A stretch of 64,000 nucleotides of DNA from Nostocoides sp. F2B08. GTDB taxonomy: Bacteria; Actinomycetota; Actinomycetes; Actinomycetales; Dermatophilaceae. The notes beneath the pieces were generated by a model. It made no database searches. It saw only the letters and a list, made by a program, of their open reading frames with translations, and was not told the DNA's origin. How positions within the stretch are numbered: the stretch's first letter is position 1; the number at the start of each line of letters is the position of its first letter. Below, one piece after another: positions 1 through 8,536 of the stretch. The DNA is taken from assembly GCF_009184895.1 (NCBI RefSeq), contig NZ_WESE01000009.1, forward strand, positions 124,001-188,000. The letters run 5' to 3'. The position numbers and the translations under genes are program-made.

Positions 1-696
1 GTGCGGGCCGCGTGGGAGTCCGAGACGGGCGGTGGAGACGTGGGGCCGCTCGGAGTCGTCGTGTCCGACACCGCAGGTCGTCCGTGGCGGGCCGGCGTCG
101 TGGACTTCGCGCTGGGGAGCGCCGGCGTGCGAGTGCTCGAGGACCATCGAGGAGGTGTCGACGCCGACGGCCGGGAGCTGTCGGTGACCGTCATCGCGGT
201 GGCCGACGAGATCGCCGCTGCCGCAGACCTCGTGAAGTCGAAGTCGGGCGCGCTGCCCGTCGCCGTCGTCCGCGGGCTGCCGTGGGCGAGCGACGACGTG
301 GACGAGCCGGGAGCCGGTGGGCTGGTGCGCATCGGGCCCGGCGACTGGTTCCGCACCGGCCCCGTCGAGGCGCTGCGCGCGGCACTCGGCGTCGAGCCCG
401 GGTCGGCCGAGTCCGAGTCGATCGGGATCCGGGCCGTCGGCGCGCTCGAGGACGTCGAGGTGCGGGCCGGACGGGTGGTGGCACTGGCCGGGCACGGGTC
501 GGGCGCCGGCGTCACCGGTCGCATGACCGGTTCCGACGCCGAGGTGAGGATCGAGGTGGAGGCGAGCAGCGCATACGGGCTCGGGCGGGTCGTCGAGCGG
601 GTGAGCGTCGCTGCGGCGAGCGAGGACCTCGAGGTCGTCGGGTGCGAGGTCGCGGGGTTGCGGGCCGTCGTGACGGTCCGGTCGATCTGGCGGTAG
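1..696 (+). CDS. Coenzyme F420-0:L-glutamate ligase (CofE/FbiB-type), 5' end outside window
   Basis: This is the C-terminal ~231 residues of a CofE/FbiB-family enzyme, which adds glutamate to F420-0 in the cytoplasm. The recognisable core comes first: a [12 protein letters not shown]-like segment, then a [13 protein letters not shown]-like stretch, then [12 protein letters not shown] and PVAVVRGL. These are the conserved CofE motifs. The family has roughly 100 more residues before this point, so the GTG at base 1 is probably internal and the gene is cut by the window edge. The last ~110 residues do not look like the nitroreductase domain of mycobacterial FbiB and I do not recognise them. The gene converges on the next one. 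An F420-type LLM oxidoreductase at 39671-40732 is a plausible cofactor user. Confidence 0.8.
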   Translation: MRAAWESETGGGDVGPLGVVVSDTAGRPWRAGVVDFALGSAGVRVLEDHRGGVDADGRELSVTVIAVADEIAAAADLVKSKSGALPVAVVRGLPWASDDVDEPGAGGLVRIGPGDWFRTGPVEALRAALGVEPGSAESESIGIRAVGALEDVEVRAGRVVALAGHGSGAGVTGRMTGSDAEVRIEVEASSAYGLGRVVERVSVAAASEDLEVVGCEVAGLRAVVTVRSIWR

Positions 697-730
697 CCCG
701 CGCGGGTCTGTCGGATCGGCGAGATGCCGC

Positions 731-1654
731 TCAGCGCGGCAGGTGGGTGCGCGGCGCCATCCGGGCGCCCCGTCGCGGTCGACGCGCTCCCACGAGCTCG
801 AGGAGACGCTGGACGCGGTAGCGGTGGCCCGCATACGGCTCGAGCAGCTCGGCGAGGGCGTCGTCGTCGATCTCCTCGCCGACGAGCGCCCAGCCGATGT
901 TCTTCGCGACGTGGTAGTCGCCGAAGCTCACCGCATCGGCATCCCCGAGAGCGCGCTGGGCGGTCTCGGCCGAGGTCCACACCCCGATCCCCCGGATCGA
1001 GCGCAGCCGTCGGTGGGCGTCCGGCAGCGGAAGCCGGACGCACTCCTCGAGCCGGCCCGGACTCACCAGCGCGCGCATGATCGTGTCGGCGCGGGCACTG
1101 TCGACGCTCGACCTCAGCCACTCCCACGACGGGATCGCCGCCCAGCCCGCCGCGTCCGGGGCGACGACGAGCCCGAGCTCCTCCCCCGGCCCGGGCGCCG
1201 GCGTGCCGTACGTGTACACGAGCCGCCGCTGCCCGCCGAACGCCTCCTGCCCGGTCACCTTCTGCTCGATCACCGCCGGCACGAGCGAGTGCACGACGAG
1301 CCCGGACCGCGGGACCCGCCACCCGGGCAGCCGCCGCCACGCCTCGGCGACCTGCGGGTGGTGCGCGACGAAGCCGGTGACGTCGTCGTGGCCGCCGAGC
1401 AGCGCATACGACTGTTCGAGCAGCCACGCGGCCCCCGCACCCCAGGCGCTGACCTCGACCCGCGACTCGCTCGCCTGCGTGAACCTGCCCGTGACCGGCC
1501 CGTCCGGCGTCGGCCAGGCGACCCACCACGTGCCGGACCATCGGCCCTCGGTGCGGGTGGTCGGATCCCCGCCCCCGCGCCGGAAGACCGCGAGGACGGC
1601 CCCGACCGTGCGCTCCTCGCCGAACTCGAGGACGCGGGTGCGCTCGGGGGTCAT
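731..1654 (-). CDS. DNA-3-methyladenine glycosylase 2 family (AlkA-like)
   Basis: A 307-residue helix-hairpin-helix base-excision glycosylase that would remove alkylated bases from DNA. The HhH-GPD core is at about residues 205-260: a G-I-G hairpin at 222-224 and a GDYH segment at 245-248, whose Asp246 aligns with the catalytic aspartate of AlkA. The N-terminal ~110 residues are less conserved, as is usual for the family. The ATG (1652-1654) overlaps the stop of the upstream methyltransferase as ATGA, so the two are probably translationally coupled. Its stop faces the F420 ligase gene 34 bases away. Confidence 0.85.
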   Translation of the reverse strand: MTPERTRVLEFGEERTVGAVLAVFRRGGGDPTTRTEGRWSGTWWVAWPTPDGPVTGRFTQASESRVEVSAWGAGAAWLLEQSYALLGGHDDVTGFVAHHPQVAEAWRRLPGWRVPRSGLVVHSLVPAVIEQKVTGQEAFGGQRRLVYTYGTPAPGPGEELGLVVAPDAAGWAAIPSWEWLRSSVDSARADTIMRALVSPGRLEECVRLPLPDAHRRLRSIRGIGVWTSAETAQRALGDADAVSFGDYHVAKNIGWALVGEEIDDDALAELLEPYAGHRYRVQRLLELVGARRPRRGARMAPRTHLPR

Positions 1655-2469
1655 CGGCGCACGCGGCGCGGCGGCACCCGCAGTCGCGGCCCGCACGGCG
1701 CGCCGCCGTCCTTGAAGGCAACCCAAAGATAGGTCGGGACGACGGGCAGGGCGGCACGCATGAGCACAGGAGGTATGCGCGTCGACCACTGCGGGATCAC
1801 GTCGCCTCCGGCGAAACGCGCCGGGTCGGCGAGCACCGGGAGCGTGTAGTCCCACGTGTCGAACCCGGCGACCATGCGGCGCAGGCCCGCCGGCGTCCGG
1901 TAGCGCTCGTAGTAGTGCTCGCCGCGGCCCGTGAGCCGCAGATAGCGGTCGGCGGCGCCCCGCGGCAGCCAGGACAGCAGCGGCAGGCGGTGGTGCGGCT
2001 CGACGATCTGCCAGCGGTGGCCGAGGCCGAGGTAGAGGACGCCGCCCGGCCGCAGCACGCGGTGGATGTCGGCGATGACCGCGTCGGGATCGACGACGTG
2101 CTCGTAGATGTGGTTGAGCACGACGAGGTCGATGCTCGCGTCGGGTAGAGGCAGGTCCTCGCCGCGGGCCAGCCGGAAGTCGACCCGGTCGCCGAAGCGC
2201 TCGCGCGCTCGGTCCAGTCCGGGCTCGTCGATGTCCACGCCGGTCGTGCGGGCGCCGGCGCTCGCGAGCTCGTCGGCGATGAAGCCCGCCGAGCAGCCGA
2301 CGTCGAGAGCGTCCAGGCCGCCCAGGTCGTCGCGGCCGAGAGCATGCTCGACGATCGCGATGATCTTGCGGGCCTTGGTGCGGCGGGCCTGCTCGTCGAG
2401 CATCTTGTCCATGAGCTCGCTGTAGGCCAGCTGCTCGCCGCGCTGCGTCGGGTCGTCGGAGGCGCTCAT
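1651..2469 (-). CDS. Class I SAM-dependent methyltransferase
   Basis: A 272-residue Rossmann-fold methyltransferase. The SAM-binding motif I (DVGCSAG) is at residues 56-62, an acidic motif II follows (GVDIDEPG), and a Methyltransf_11-like HIYEHV...RVLRPGG segment comes next. The substrate cannot be read from the sequence. It sits between AlkA and a flippase-like membrane protein, with ATGA overlaps at both ends, and heads toward glycosyltransferases. A sugar or lipid-linked glycan substrate is therefore plausible, but that is inference. Confidence 0.8.
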   Translation of the reverse strand: MSASDDPTQRGEQLAYSELMDKMLDEQARRTKARKIIAIVEHALGRDDLGGLDALDVGCSAGFIADELASAGARTTGVDIDEPGLDRARERFGDRVDFRLARGEDLPLPDASIDLVVLNHIYEHVVDPDAVIADIHRVLRPGGVLYLGLGHRWQIVEPHHRLPLLSWLPRGAADRYLRLTGRGEHYYERYRTPAGLRRMVAGFDTWDYTLPVLADPARFAGGDVIPQWSTRIPPVLMRAALPVVPTYLWVAFKDGGAPCGPRLRVPPRRVRR

Positions 2470-3464
2470 CTCGGACCCGCACCACCGTCGTCGGGCGGGT
2501 CGACGTCCGGGACCGGGACGGCGAGCGCCTCGAGGTCGTCGTCGAGCAGGTCGTGGCCGCGGCCCCACATCCACCCCGCACCCGCGACGAAGACGTCGAC
2601 GAAGATCGTGAGGAAGCGCGAGACGACGGCGACGGCCACGGCCGCCGCGAAGGGCATGCTCGTGGAGAGGATGAACGCCAGGACTCCGTCGCGAATACCG
2701 AAGCCGGCGGGGAAGAAGACGCTCACCATGCCGAACGCCGAGGCCAGCGCGAAACCGCTCAGACACGTCAGGAGGAGCGCCCCGTCGAAGGGCGCGTCGC
2801 TGATGTCGAGGGCCAGCACGAGGATCATCAGGCCGCTGACCGACCACGCGAAGGTGAACCACACCAGCGACGTCACGAGCGCCCGCCCGGCGAGGTCGTG
2901 CTCGAGGGGCTGTCGCCGCAGCAGCCGCAGACCGCGGGCGATGCCCCAGTTGAGCAGCGGCGGATAGCAGGCGACGGCGAGGATGACGACGACGGCGACG
3001 ACCGCATACCCACCGATCTCGCTGCGGCCGAGCAGGACCGGGAGGGCCGGCAGGCCGATCGCCCCGCCGGTGAGCAGGGCGAAGGCGATCGCCAGCAGCC
3101 CGGCGACACCGACCCGTCGTCGTGGGACGCCGAGGCGCGAGCCCATCTCGGCCTGGGCGAGCACGGCCCAGATCGAGCCGGGGACGTACTTGCCGAGCTG
3201 GCCGACGAAGAACACGCTCGCCGCGGGGGCCAGCGGGAGCGGGCTGCCCAGGTCGGCGAGCAGGGTGCGCCACCCGAGCATCGTGAAGTACGGCGCGAGT
3301 AGGGCCAGCACGAGCGCTGCGACGACACCCTGGGCGCTGAGCTCGGAGAGGTAGGGAGCGACGTCGTCCCAGGACCGCACGAGCGCGACGACGACGGCCA
3401 CGACGACGAACAGGCCGAGGAACAGCCGGAAGATCGCCAGCATCGAGCGACGGCTGCGCGTCAC
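2466..3464 (-). CDS. LPG synthase transmembrane-family (UPF0104/AglD-type) membrane protein
   Basis: A 332-residue polytopic membrane protein, with about eight hydrophobic segments and a short acidic C-terminal tail. It matches the flippase-like domain of lysylphosphatidylglycerol synthases, shown by a GQLGKYVPGSIW-like motif near residue 90 and a FPAGFGIRDG-like motif near residue 255. Free-standing members are often found with glycosyltransferase genes and may move lipid-linked sugars, but the exact role is unknown. The GTG start (3462-3464) overlaps the 3' edge of the preceding gene's region. The stop overlaps the methyltransferase ATG. Confidence 0.8.
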   Translation of the reverse strand: MTRSRRSMLAIFRLFLGLFVVVAVVVALVRSWDDVAPYLSELSAQGVVAALVLALLAPYFTMLGWRTLLADLGSPLPLAPAASVFFVGQLGKYVPGSIWAVLAQAEMGSRLGVPRRRVGVAGLLAIAFALLTGGAIGLPALPVLLGRSEIGGYAVVAVVVILAVACYPPLLNWGIARGLRLLRRQPLEHDLAGRALVTSLVWFTFAWSVSGLMILVLALDISDAPFDGALLLTCLSGFALASAFGMVSVFFPAGFGIRDGVLAFILSTSMPFAAAVAVAVVSRFLTIFVDVFVAGAGWMWGRGHDLLDDDLEALAVPVPDVDPPDDGGAGPR

Positions 3465-3465
3465 G

Positions 3466-5451
3466 TCAACGCCTCCGGTAGGTCAGCCGGGCCAGGGCGT
3501 CCGCCCCAGGCTCGAGATCGCCGAGGAGGGGTGCGATGTCGCGGTCGAGGTCGCCGACGAGCGCCAGCCCCATCGCGTCCGCCCGGGCGGCCACCGCGCG
3601 CAGGTCCGCCGGGCTGACCGCGGCGCCGGCGCCGGCGCCGGCTCCGCCGGGCGGCGCTGTCGCGCCCGCCGGCTTGTGCACCGGGAGGGTGAGGCTGACC
3701 AGTCCGCCGCGGCGGAGCAGGCGGGCTGCCTGGGCCAGCGCGCGGTCGACGTCGTCGGCCGTGCAGCCGTTCGGGTGCAGCCGCACCACGACGTCGAGCG
3801 ATCCGGGGTCGATGGCGGGGTCGGACAGGCGCAGGGCGACCGGCGCATACCCGATCGCACGGGCCCAGCGCGCGAAGACGGTCGAGGTTCCGGCCGCGTC
3901 GACCACGAGGCTGGAGCGGCGTTCGCCGTCGCGCACGCGCAACACCGCCGACAGCGCCCCGAGGGCCGCCCAGGCGGCCGCGCGGCGGTCCGTCCCGGCG
4001 CTGCCCGGGAGAGCGGGCAGCCAGGGAAGGCCGAGCGAACGGGCCAGGACGACGACGTCCTCGGCCTCGTCGTCGGTGAGCAGGACGTCGGTCGGCCGGA
4101 CCCAGTCCGGCAGGTCCCGCGGCCCGAGGTCCGTCTCGCGCCGGGCCAGCGCGCGGACGGTGCGCGCCGCCGACAGCGCCCCTGCCGCCAGGGCGGTGGT
4201 CGCCTCCGCCGCTCGCTCGGACAGACCCGGGCGGGGGACGGCCCCCTCCCCCGGGGCCGGGTCGAGCAGGCGCACGGCCTCGACCGTCCGCCCCGCCGCG
4301 ATGGTCTCGATCGCCGCGACGTAGCGCGCCCAGGGCCCGGACAGGTCGGGGGCCGTGATGCCGTCGCGCAGCCGCTCGACCGTCCCGCGGTCGGCCAGGC
4401 TCCGCAGCGCGGCAACGAGGGCCGCTCGGTCGATCGCCGGCACGACGAGACCGTCGACGCCGTCGCGGACCTGCGCGCCGAGCGTCCCCACGTCCGTGGC
4501 GAGCACGGGCAGACCGTGGTGGTGGGCGAGCAGGACGTTCTGCGACCCCGTGGCGGACCGGTAGGCGAGCACCAGGGCGTCGTGCTCCGCGAGCAGACCT
4601 GCGACCTCGTCCGCCGGGACGTAGCCGGGACGCAGACGCACCCGGTCCGCCAGCACGGGGTCGGAGGCCAGCTCGCGCACCCGCTCCCCGGCCGCGCCCC
4701 ACAGCTCGCCGGCGACCGTCAGCGTGAGGTCGGGAACCTCGCGCAAGGCCTCCAGGACGAGGTCGAGACCCTTGTAGTGCCGGACGATGCCGAGCGCGAG
4801 CAGGGCAACCCGCCCGGTCCGGCGCGGGCGGGGAGCCGGGTCGCCACCGGGGAGGTGGGGCGGGAGTGCGGCGACGGTGACGTCGGGGGCGCCGAGGTCG
4901 TGGGCGGCCCTCGCCTCCTCGGCGCTGTGCACGAGCACCGCGTCGACCGCGCCGAAGAAGCGGCGCATCAGCGCCTGGTCCCCCGGCCGCGGCTCGTGCG
5001 GCAGGACGTTGTGGACCAGGGCGACGATGGTGGGGCGGGCGGCGCCGCCGCGGGCGGCCCGGATGAGCGCCAGGTGGGCCGGGACCACCGCGGGCAGGAC
5101 GTGTACGAGGATGACCACGTCCGCCTCCTGGAGGCGCCGCCCGGTCCGCCACCAGGAGTCCGGCCGCGCCCAGCTCAATGGGTGGCTGGTTCGCGGGTAG
5201 GGGGCGACGTCGGGCGCACCCGCCGGGACGACCTGCTCGCCCGGGTAGAGCCGGCTCGGGTAGAGATGACGCCACGACACGAGCGCCACCTCGTGACCGG
5301 TCTCCTCGAGCTCGTGCGCCAGCGCGGTCGTGTGGGCGGCCACGCCGCCCTTGAACGGGTACGTCGGCCCGACCACCGCGATCCGCAGGTGGGCCGAGGC
5401 GGCGGGTGCGCCGTCGGTGGCGCCCGGTCCGGTGCGCTCAGACACCGTCAC
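3466..5451 (-). CDS. GT4 glycosyltransferase fused to a degenerate methyltransferase-like domain
   Basis: 661 residues. Residues ~24-400 form a GT-B family 4 glycosyltransferase: a glycine-rich N-terminal loop (GPTYPFKGGVAAH), a LGIVRHYKG segment at the start of the second Rossmann half, and a donor-site region ending VLATDVGTLGAQV...GLVV. Residues ~400-661 look like a Rossmann methyltransferase in which motif I is eroded to VVDAAGTST, so SAM binding is doubtful; the later RRGGLVSLTLP strand is still visible. The GTG start overlaps the upstream GT2 gene by 14 bases. The acceptor is probably an envelope glycan. Function of the C-terminal half is unknown. Confidence 0.75.
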   Translation of the reverse strand: MTVSERTGPGATDGAPAASAHLRIAVVGPTYPFKGGVAAHTTALAHELEETGHEVALVSWRHLYPSRLYPGEQVVPAGAPDVAPYPRTSHPLSWARPDSWWRTGRRLQEADVVILVHVLPAVVPAHLALIRAARGGAARPTIVALVHNVLPHEPRPGDQALMRRFFGAVDAVLVHSAEEARAAHDLGAPDVTVAALPPHLPGGDPAPRPRRTGRVALLALGIVRHYKGLDLVLEALREVPDLTLTVAGELWGAAGERVRELASDPVLADRVRLRPGYVPADEVAGLLAEHDALVLAYRSATGSQNVLLAHHHGLPVLATDVGTLGAQVRDGVDGLVVPAIDRAALVAALRSLADRGTVERLRDGITAPDLSGPWARYVAAIETIAAGRTVEAVRLLDPAPGEGAVPRPGLSERAAEATTALAAGALSAARTVRALARRETDLGPRDLPDWVRPTDVLLTDDEAEDVVVLARSLGLPWLPALPGSAGTDRRAAAWAALGALSAVLRVRDGERRSSLVVDAAGTSTVFARWARAIGYAPVALRLSDPAIDPGSLDVVVRLHPNGCTADDVDRALAQAARLLRRGGLVSLTLPVHKPAGATAPPGGAGAGAGAAVSPADLRAVAARADAMGLALVGDLDRDIAPLLGDLEPGADALARLTYRRR

Positions 5452-6562
5452 GGGAGCGCACGACCAGATCGGCGAGCAGGGCGAGCGAGGCGATGGTCAG
5501 GCCGGTGACGACGAGCAGCACGGTGTTGTTCGCGAGATACGGCGTCTGGTAGCGCACCAGGTCGACGACGGCCTTGACGGCGCCGATGCCCAGCAGCCAC
5601 AGCGCGACGGGCATGAGCACCCGCAGCGGGTCGAAGTACATGACCATCCGCAGCACCTGGAGGATGTAGCGGTAGGCGTCGTGCACGAAGTGGAACTTGC
5701 TCTGCCCGGCGCGCTTCGCATACCGCGTCTCGACATAGCGGATGTCGTGCTGGTTGGACAGGAACGCGATCGTCAGTGTCGTCACGCACGAGAAGCCCGC
5801 CGGCAGCAGACGCAGGTAGGGCAGCGAGACCTCGCGCCGGAACGCGCGCAGGCCGGAGTTCAGGTCGGGGATGCGGGTCTTGGTCAGCCGTTCGGCGACC
5901 TTGCGGATGAACCACTTCGCGGGCACCCGCGCCCACTTGTGCGTCCCCTCCTCGGTCGTGCGCGCCGCGACGACCTGGTCGTAGCTCGGGTCCTCGACGA
6001 GCATCCGCACGAGCTCGGGGATCCGGTCGTTCTCGTAGGTCATGTCGGCGTCGGTCCACACGACGATGTCGCCGCGGGCGAGCTGGGTGCCGATGCGGCG
6101 GGCGGTGCCGGAGCCGCCGTTGCGCCGGAACGGCAGGACGCGCAGGTGCCGGTGGTGCGGCAGGGCGGAGCGCAGGACGGCGAGGGTGTCGTCGGTGCTC
6201 GCGTCGTCGATGGCGAGGATCTCGTAGTCGAACTCGCTCGCGTCGAGCGCCGCGCCGATCCGCTCGACCTCGGCGAGCACGTGCTCGGCCTCGTTGAAGC
6301 ACGGCAGCACGACGGTCACGAGCGGCACCGGCGCCTTCGGGTCGCCGCCCTCGATCCGGTATGCGGCGCTCGCCCCCTCGCTGCGCTCACCGGGCAGGTC
6401 GGTGCGGGGCGCGGCGGCCGGGTGGCGGGGCTGCCGGGAGGTCCGCCGCGGGTCGATGGCACGACCGGCCGTCTCGCCGACGTGGATGCGTTCGGTGACC
6501 GGGGCGGGGATCCGCTCGGTCACGTCGGCGGGGGCGCGCCTCGGGTCCGAAGGTGTACTCAT
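5438..6562 (-). CDS. Family 2 glycosyltransferase with C-terminal membrane anchor
   Basis: A 374-residue GT2 of the polyprenyl-phosphate sugar transferase (DPM1/ArnC-like) type. A ~75-residue low-complexity charged N-terminus precedes the GT-A domain: VVLPCFNE at about 84-91, IDDASTDDT at about 118-126 and the metal-binding DAD at 171-173. Two hydrophobic segments near the C-terminus should anchor it. It probably loads a sugar onto undecaprenyl phosphate for the GT-C-like proteins nearby; this is inferred from family. The ATG at 6562 was chosen because upstream codons are unlike coding sequence. A TAGGCT box lies at 6573-6578, 10 bases before the ATG. Confidence 0.8.
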   Translation of the reverse strand: MSTPSDPRRAPADVTERIPAPVTERIHVGETAGRAIDPRRTSRQPRHPAAAPRTDLPGERSEGASAAYRIEGGDPKAPVPLVTVVLPCFNEAEHVLAEVERIGAALDASEFDYEILAIDDASTDDTLAVLRSALPHHRHLRVLPFRRNGGSGTARRIGTQLARGDIVVWTDADMTYENDRIPELVRMLVEDPSYDQVVAARTTEEGTHKWARVPAKWFIRKVAERLTKTRIPDLNSGLRAFRREVSLPYLRLLPAGFSCVTTLTIAFLSNQHDIRYVETRYAKRAGQSKFHFVHDAYRYILQVLRMVMYFDPLRVLMPVALWLLGIGAVKAVVDLVRYQTPYLANNTVLLVVTGLTIASLALLADLVVRSRDGV

Positions 6563-6611
6563 CTCGAGGGCGAGCCTACGCGTTCGCGGGCGCGGACCAG
6601 AGCGCGATGCG

Positions 6612-8441
6612 TTACGGCGCCCCCGGCAGGCTCTCGCAGGCGATGCCGTCGTTGTCGCCGTCCAGGCGGGCGACGTCGCCGTAGTAGGGGTAGTACTTGA
6701 GGAACCATGCCTGCGCCTGGGACCAGGTCGAGAAGTCGCTGCAGTTGACCGAGTCCCCCGGGTTCGGCGGGATGCTCGGCGGTGGTGGCGGCGGGGGCGG
6801 TGGTGGCGGGGGTGGAGCGACGCACTCGGTGTTGGCCGCCGCCGCACTGCTGACGATGCCGGTTCCGCCCATGACGACCCGGGCCGGTGCGCCGAGGGCG
6901 GCGATGGAGTCATGTATTGCGGACGGGGTGCAGTCCGGCAGGGTCACGTAGAGCGGTGCCGCGAGTCGTCCGGCGATCGCGGCCGCCGCGAGGGCGTCGG
7001 GGAAGTTGAGCCCCGTCGCGAGGAAGCTCGTCGTCGAGGAGCCGGACGGGAAGTAGGCGTTGTTGAGCAGAGCGGTGGTCTCGTAGCGAGTTGCTCCGCC
7101 GTACCGGGTCACCGCATACCCCCTCGCCCTCAGCTGCGACTCGATACCCGCGCTGACCGCCCCGGTTGCACCGGCGATGGCGACGGACGAGACGCCGAGT
7201 CCGCTGAGCGCAGTGAGAGTCGACGCCGGCAGCGCCGAGAGGGTGCCGTCGACCAGGACGACCGGCGCCTGACGGGCACCGGCGACGCCGGTCGCGGCGA
7301 GGGCGTCGGGGAAGGCCCGCCCGGTCGCGAGCACCGCATGCGTCGAGGACGTGAAGGACTCGGCGATCACGCTCAGCCCGGTGGCGTAGCGGGTCGGCCC
7401 GGCGAGCCGCTCGGTCGGCGCGATCGACGAGAGGGAGGTCTGCACGGCGTCGCCCAGCACGGACGAACCGCCGACGACGTAGATCCGCTCGGGCGCGAGC
7501 CGCCGGATCTCGGCAGCCACGTCCGGCCGCAGCGACGTCGCCGGCGTGAGGAGGAGCGGCCCGCCGAGCTGAGCGGCCGCCGCCGCTGCCGAGAGCGCGT
7601 CAGGGAAGTTCGCACCGGTGGCGACGAAGACCACGGGGACGTTGGGAGCGAACCGCTGGGATGCGGCGATGGCCGTGGCATACCGGTCCGGGCCCGACAG
7701 CCGGGTGACTCCGGCCGGGAAGGGCGTGATGACCGTCTGCCCCGGATCGACCGGCTCGCCCGTGGGCGGCGGGACCATGACCGTCGGCAGGGTGACCGTC
7801 GTCGCCCCGCAGGCACCGCTGAGCGTGGTGGAGATCGCCGCGTGCTCCGCATCGTCGACCGCGAGGCTCCATCGGTACTTGCCGAGCGTCCAGCCGATGA
7901 CGTACTCGCACGTGTACTCCGACAGGCCGGGGAGCCACTCGGCGGGATCCTTGTCGGCCTTCGCCTGGTTGGCGGCGCTCGAGGAGGCACTCAGCGCATA
8001 CGGCACGTCGAGGTCGTTGGCGAAGGCCAGCCGCTGTGCGTTCGACCAGGCCGAAGCCCCCGATCGCCAGGCCTCCGCCAGGGCCACGACATGGTCGATC
8101 TCGATCTGGGCCGGACTCGTGGCGAGGAACCCGTCGTACGGCGAGACCCACGTGCCCCCGGTGAGTGAGCATCCCGAGCCGACGGTCACCGGGGTGGTCG
8201 ACTCCTCGATGAGCACCTCGTAGCGCGTGTTGCACCCGTCGCCGTCCGCATCGACCCAGTGCTCGAAGAGATCCCGGTCGTAGGCCGGCGTCGTCGTCTC
8301 GGGGGCGACCCGCAGGAGCGCCGGGAGGCTGGACGCGGCGACCGGGTCTCCGGGGGCGGCGGCGTTCGCGGCCGGTGCCAGGAAGGGTGAGAGGGCGAGG
8401 ATGGCGGCGGCCAAGGCCGCCGAGCGCGCACGCAGACGCAT
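6612..8441 (-). CDS. Secreted HNH-nuclease-like protein with three CWB2 repeats and an excalibur domain
   Basis: 609 residues, exported. There is a signal peptide at 1-27 (ends ANA). A DUF1524/GmrSD-type HNH region covers ~45-205, with the EIDH pair at 114-117. Three cell-wall-binding repeat 2 (CWB2) units lie at about 246-340, 345-440 and 446-535, each with an R-Y-x-T start, an ATGxxFPDAL core and a GGxxxV end. A run of 13 prolines follows, then a C-terminal excalibur Ca-binding domain at ~567-603 (DGDNDGIACE). It should sit on the wall, held by CWB2 to an anionic polymer. The proline run makes a low-complexity GGT/GGC tract in the DNA near 6780-6815. An AGGAG lies about 10 bases before the ATG. 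Confidence 0.9.
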   Translation of the reverse strand: MRLRARSAALAAAILALSPFLAPAANAAAPGDPVAASSLPALLRVAPETTTPAYDRDLFEHWVDADGDGCNTRYEVLIEESTTPVTVGSGCSLTGGTWVSPYDGFLATSPAQIEIDHVVALAEAWRSGASAWSNAQRLAFANDLDVPYALSASSSAANQAKADKDPAEWLPGLSEYTCEYVIGWTLGKYRWSLAVDDAEHAAISTTLSGACGATTVTLPTVMVPPPTGEPVDPGQTVITPFPAGVTRLSGPDRYATAIAASQRFAPNVPVVFVATGANFPDALSAAAAAAQLGGPLLLTPATSLRPDVAAEIRRLAPERIYVVGGSSVLGDAVQTSLSSIAPTERLAGPTRYATGLSVIAESFTSSTHAVLATGRAFPDALAATGVAGARQAPVVLVDGTLSALPASTLTALSGLGVSSVAIAGATGAVSAGIESQLRARGYAVTRYGGATRYETTALLNNAYFPSGSSTTSFLATGLNFPDALAAAAIAGRLAAPLYVTLPDCTPSAIHDSIAALGAPARVVMGGTGIVSSAAAANTECVAPPPPPPPPPPPPPSIPPNPGDSVNCSDFSTWSQAQAWFLKYYPYYGDVARLDGDNDGIACESLPGAP

Positions 8442-8458
8442 GTGGTGAGTACTCCTGA

Positions 8459-8481
8459 CAGATGTCCCCCGTGGTCATCTG
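8459..8481. promoter_or_regulatory. Inverted repeat CAGATG-N11-CATCTG upstream of the CWB2 nuclease gene
   Basis: Two 6-bp arms separated by 11 bases lie 18-40 bases upstream of the ATG at 8441. A TACCGT (-10-like) box on the minus strand at 8483-8488 abuts it, so it covers the likely transcription start and could be an operator. No regulator is encoded next to it. Confidence 0.3.
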
Positions 8482-8536
8482 AACGGTATGGCCCGAGCGG
8501 CGACGCTCTGGACCAGGCGCGGATACGGGTGCGGAC

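Noticed and set aside
1-3. GTG at base 1 as the true start of the F420 ligase
   Set aside because: Family members have about 100 residues before this motif, so the gene most likely begins before the window.
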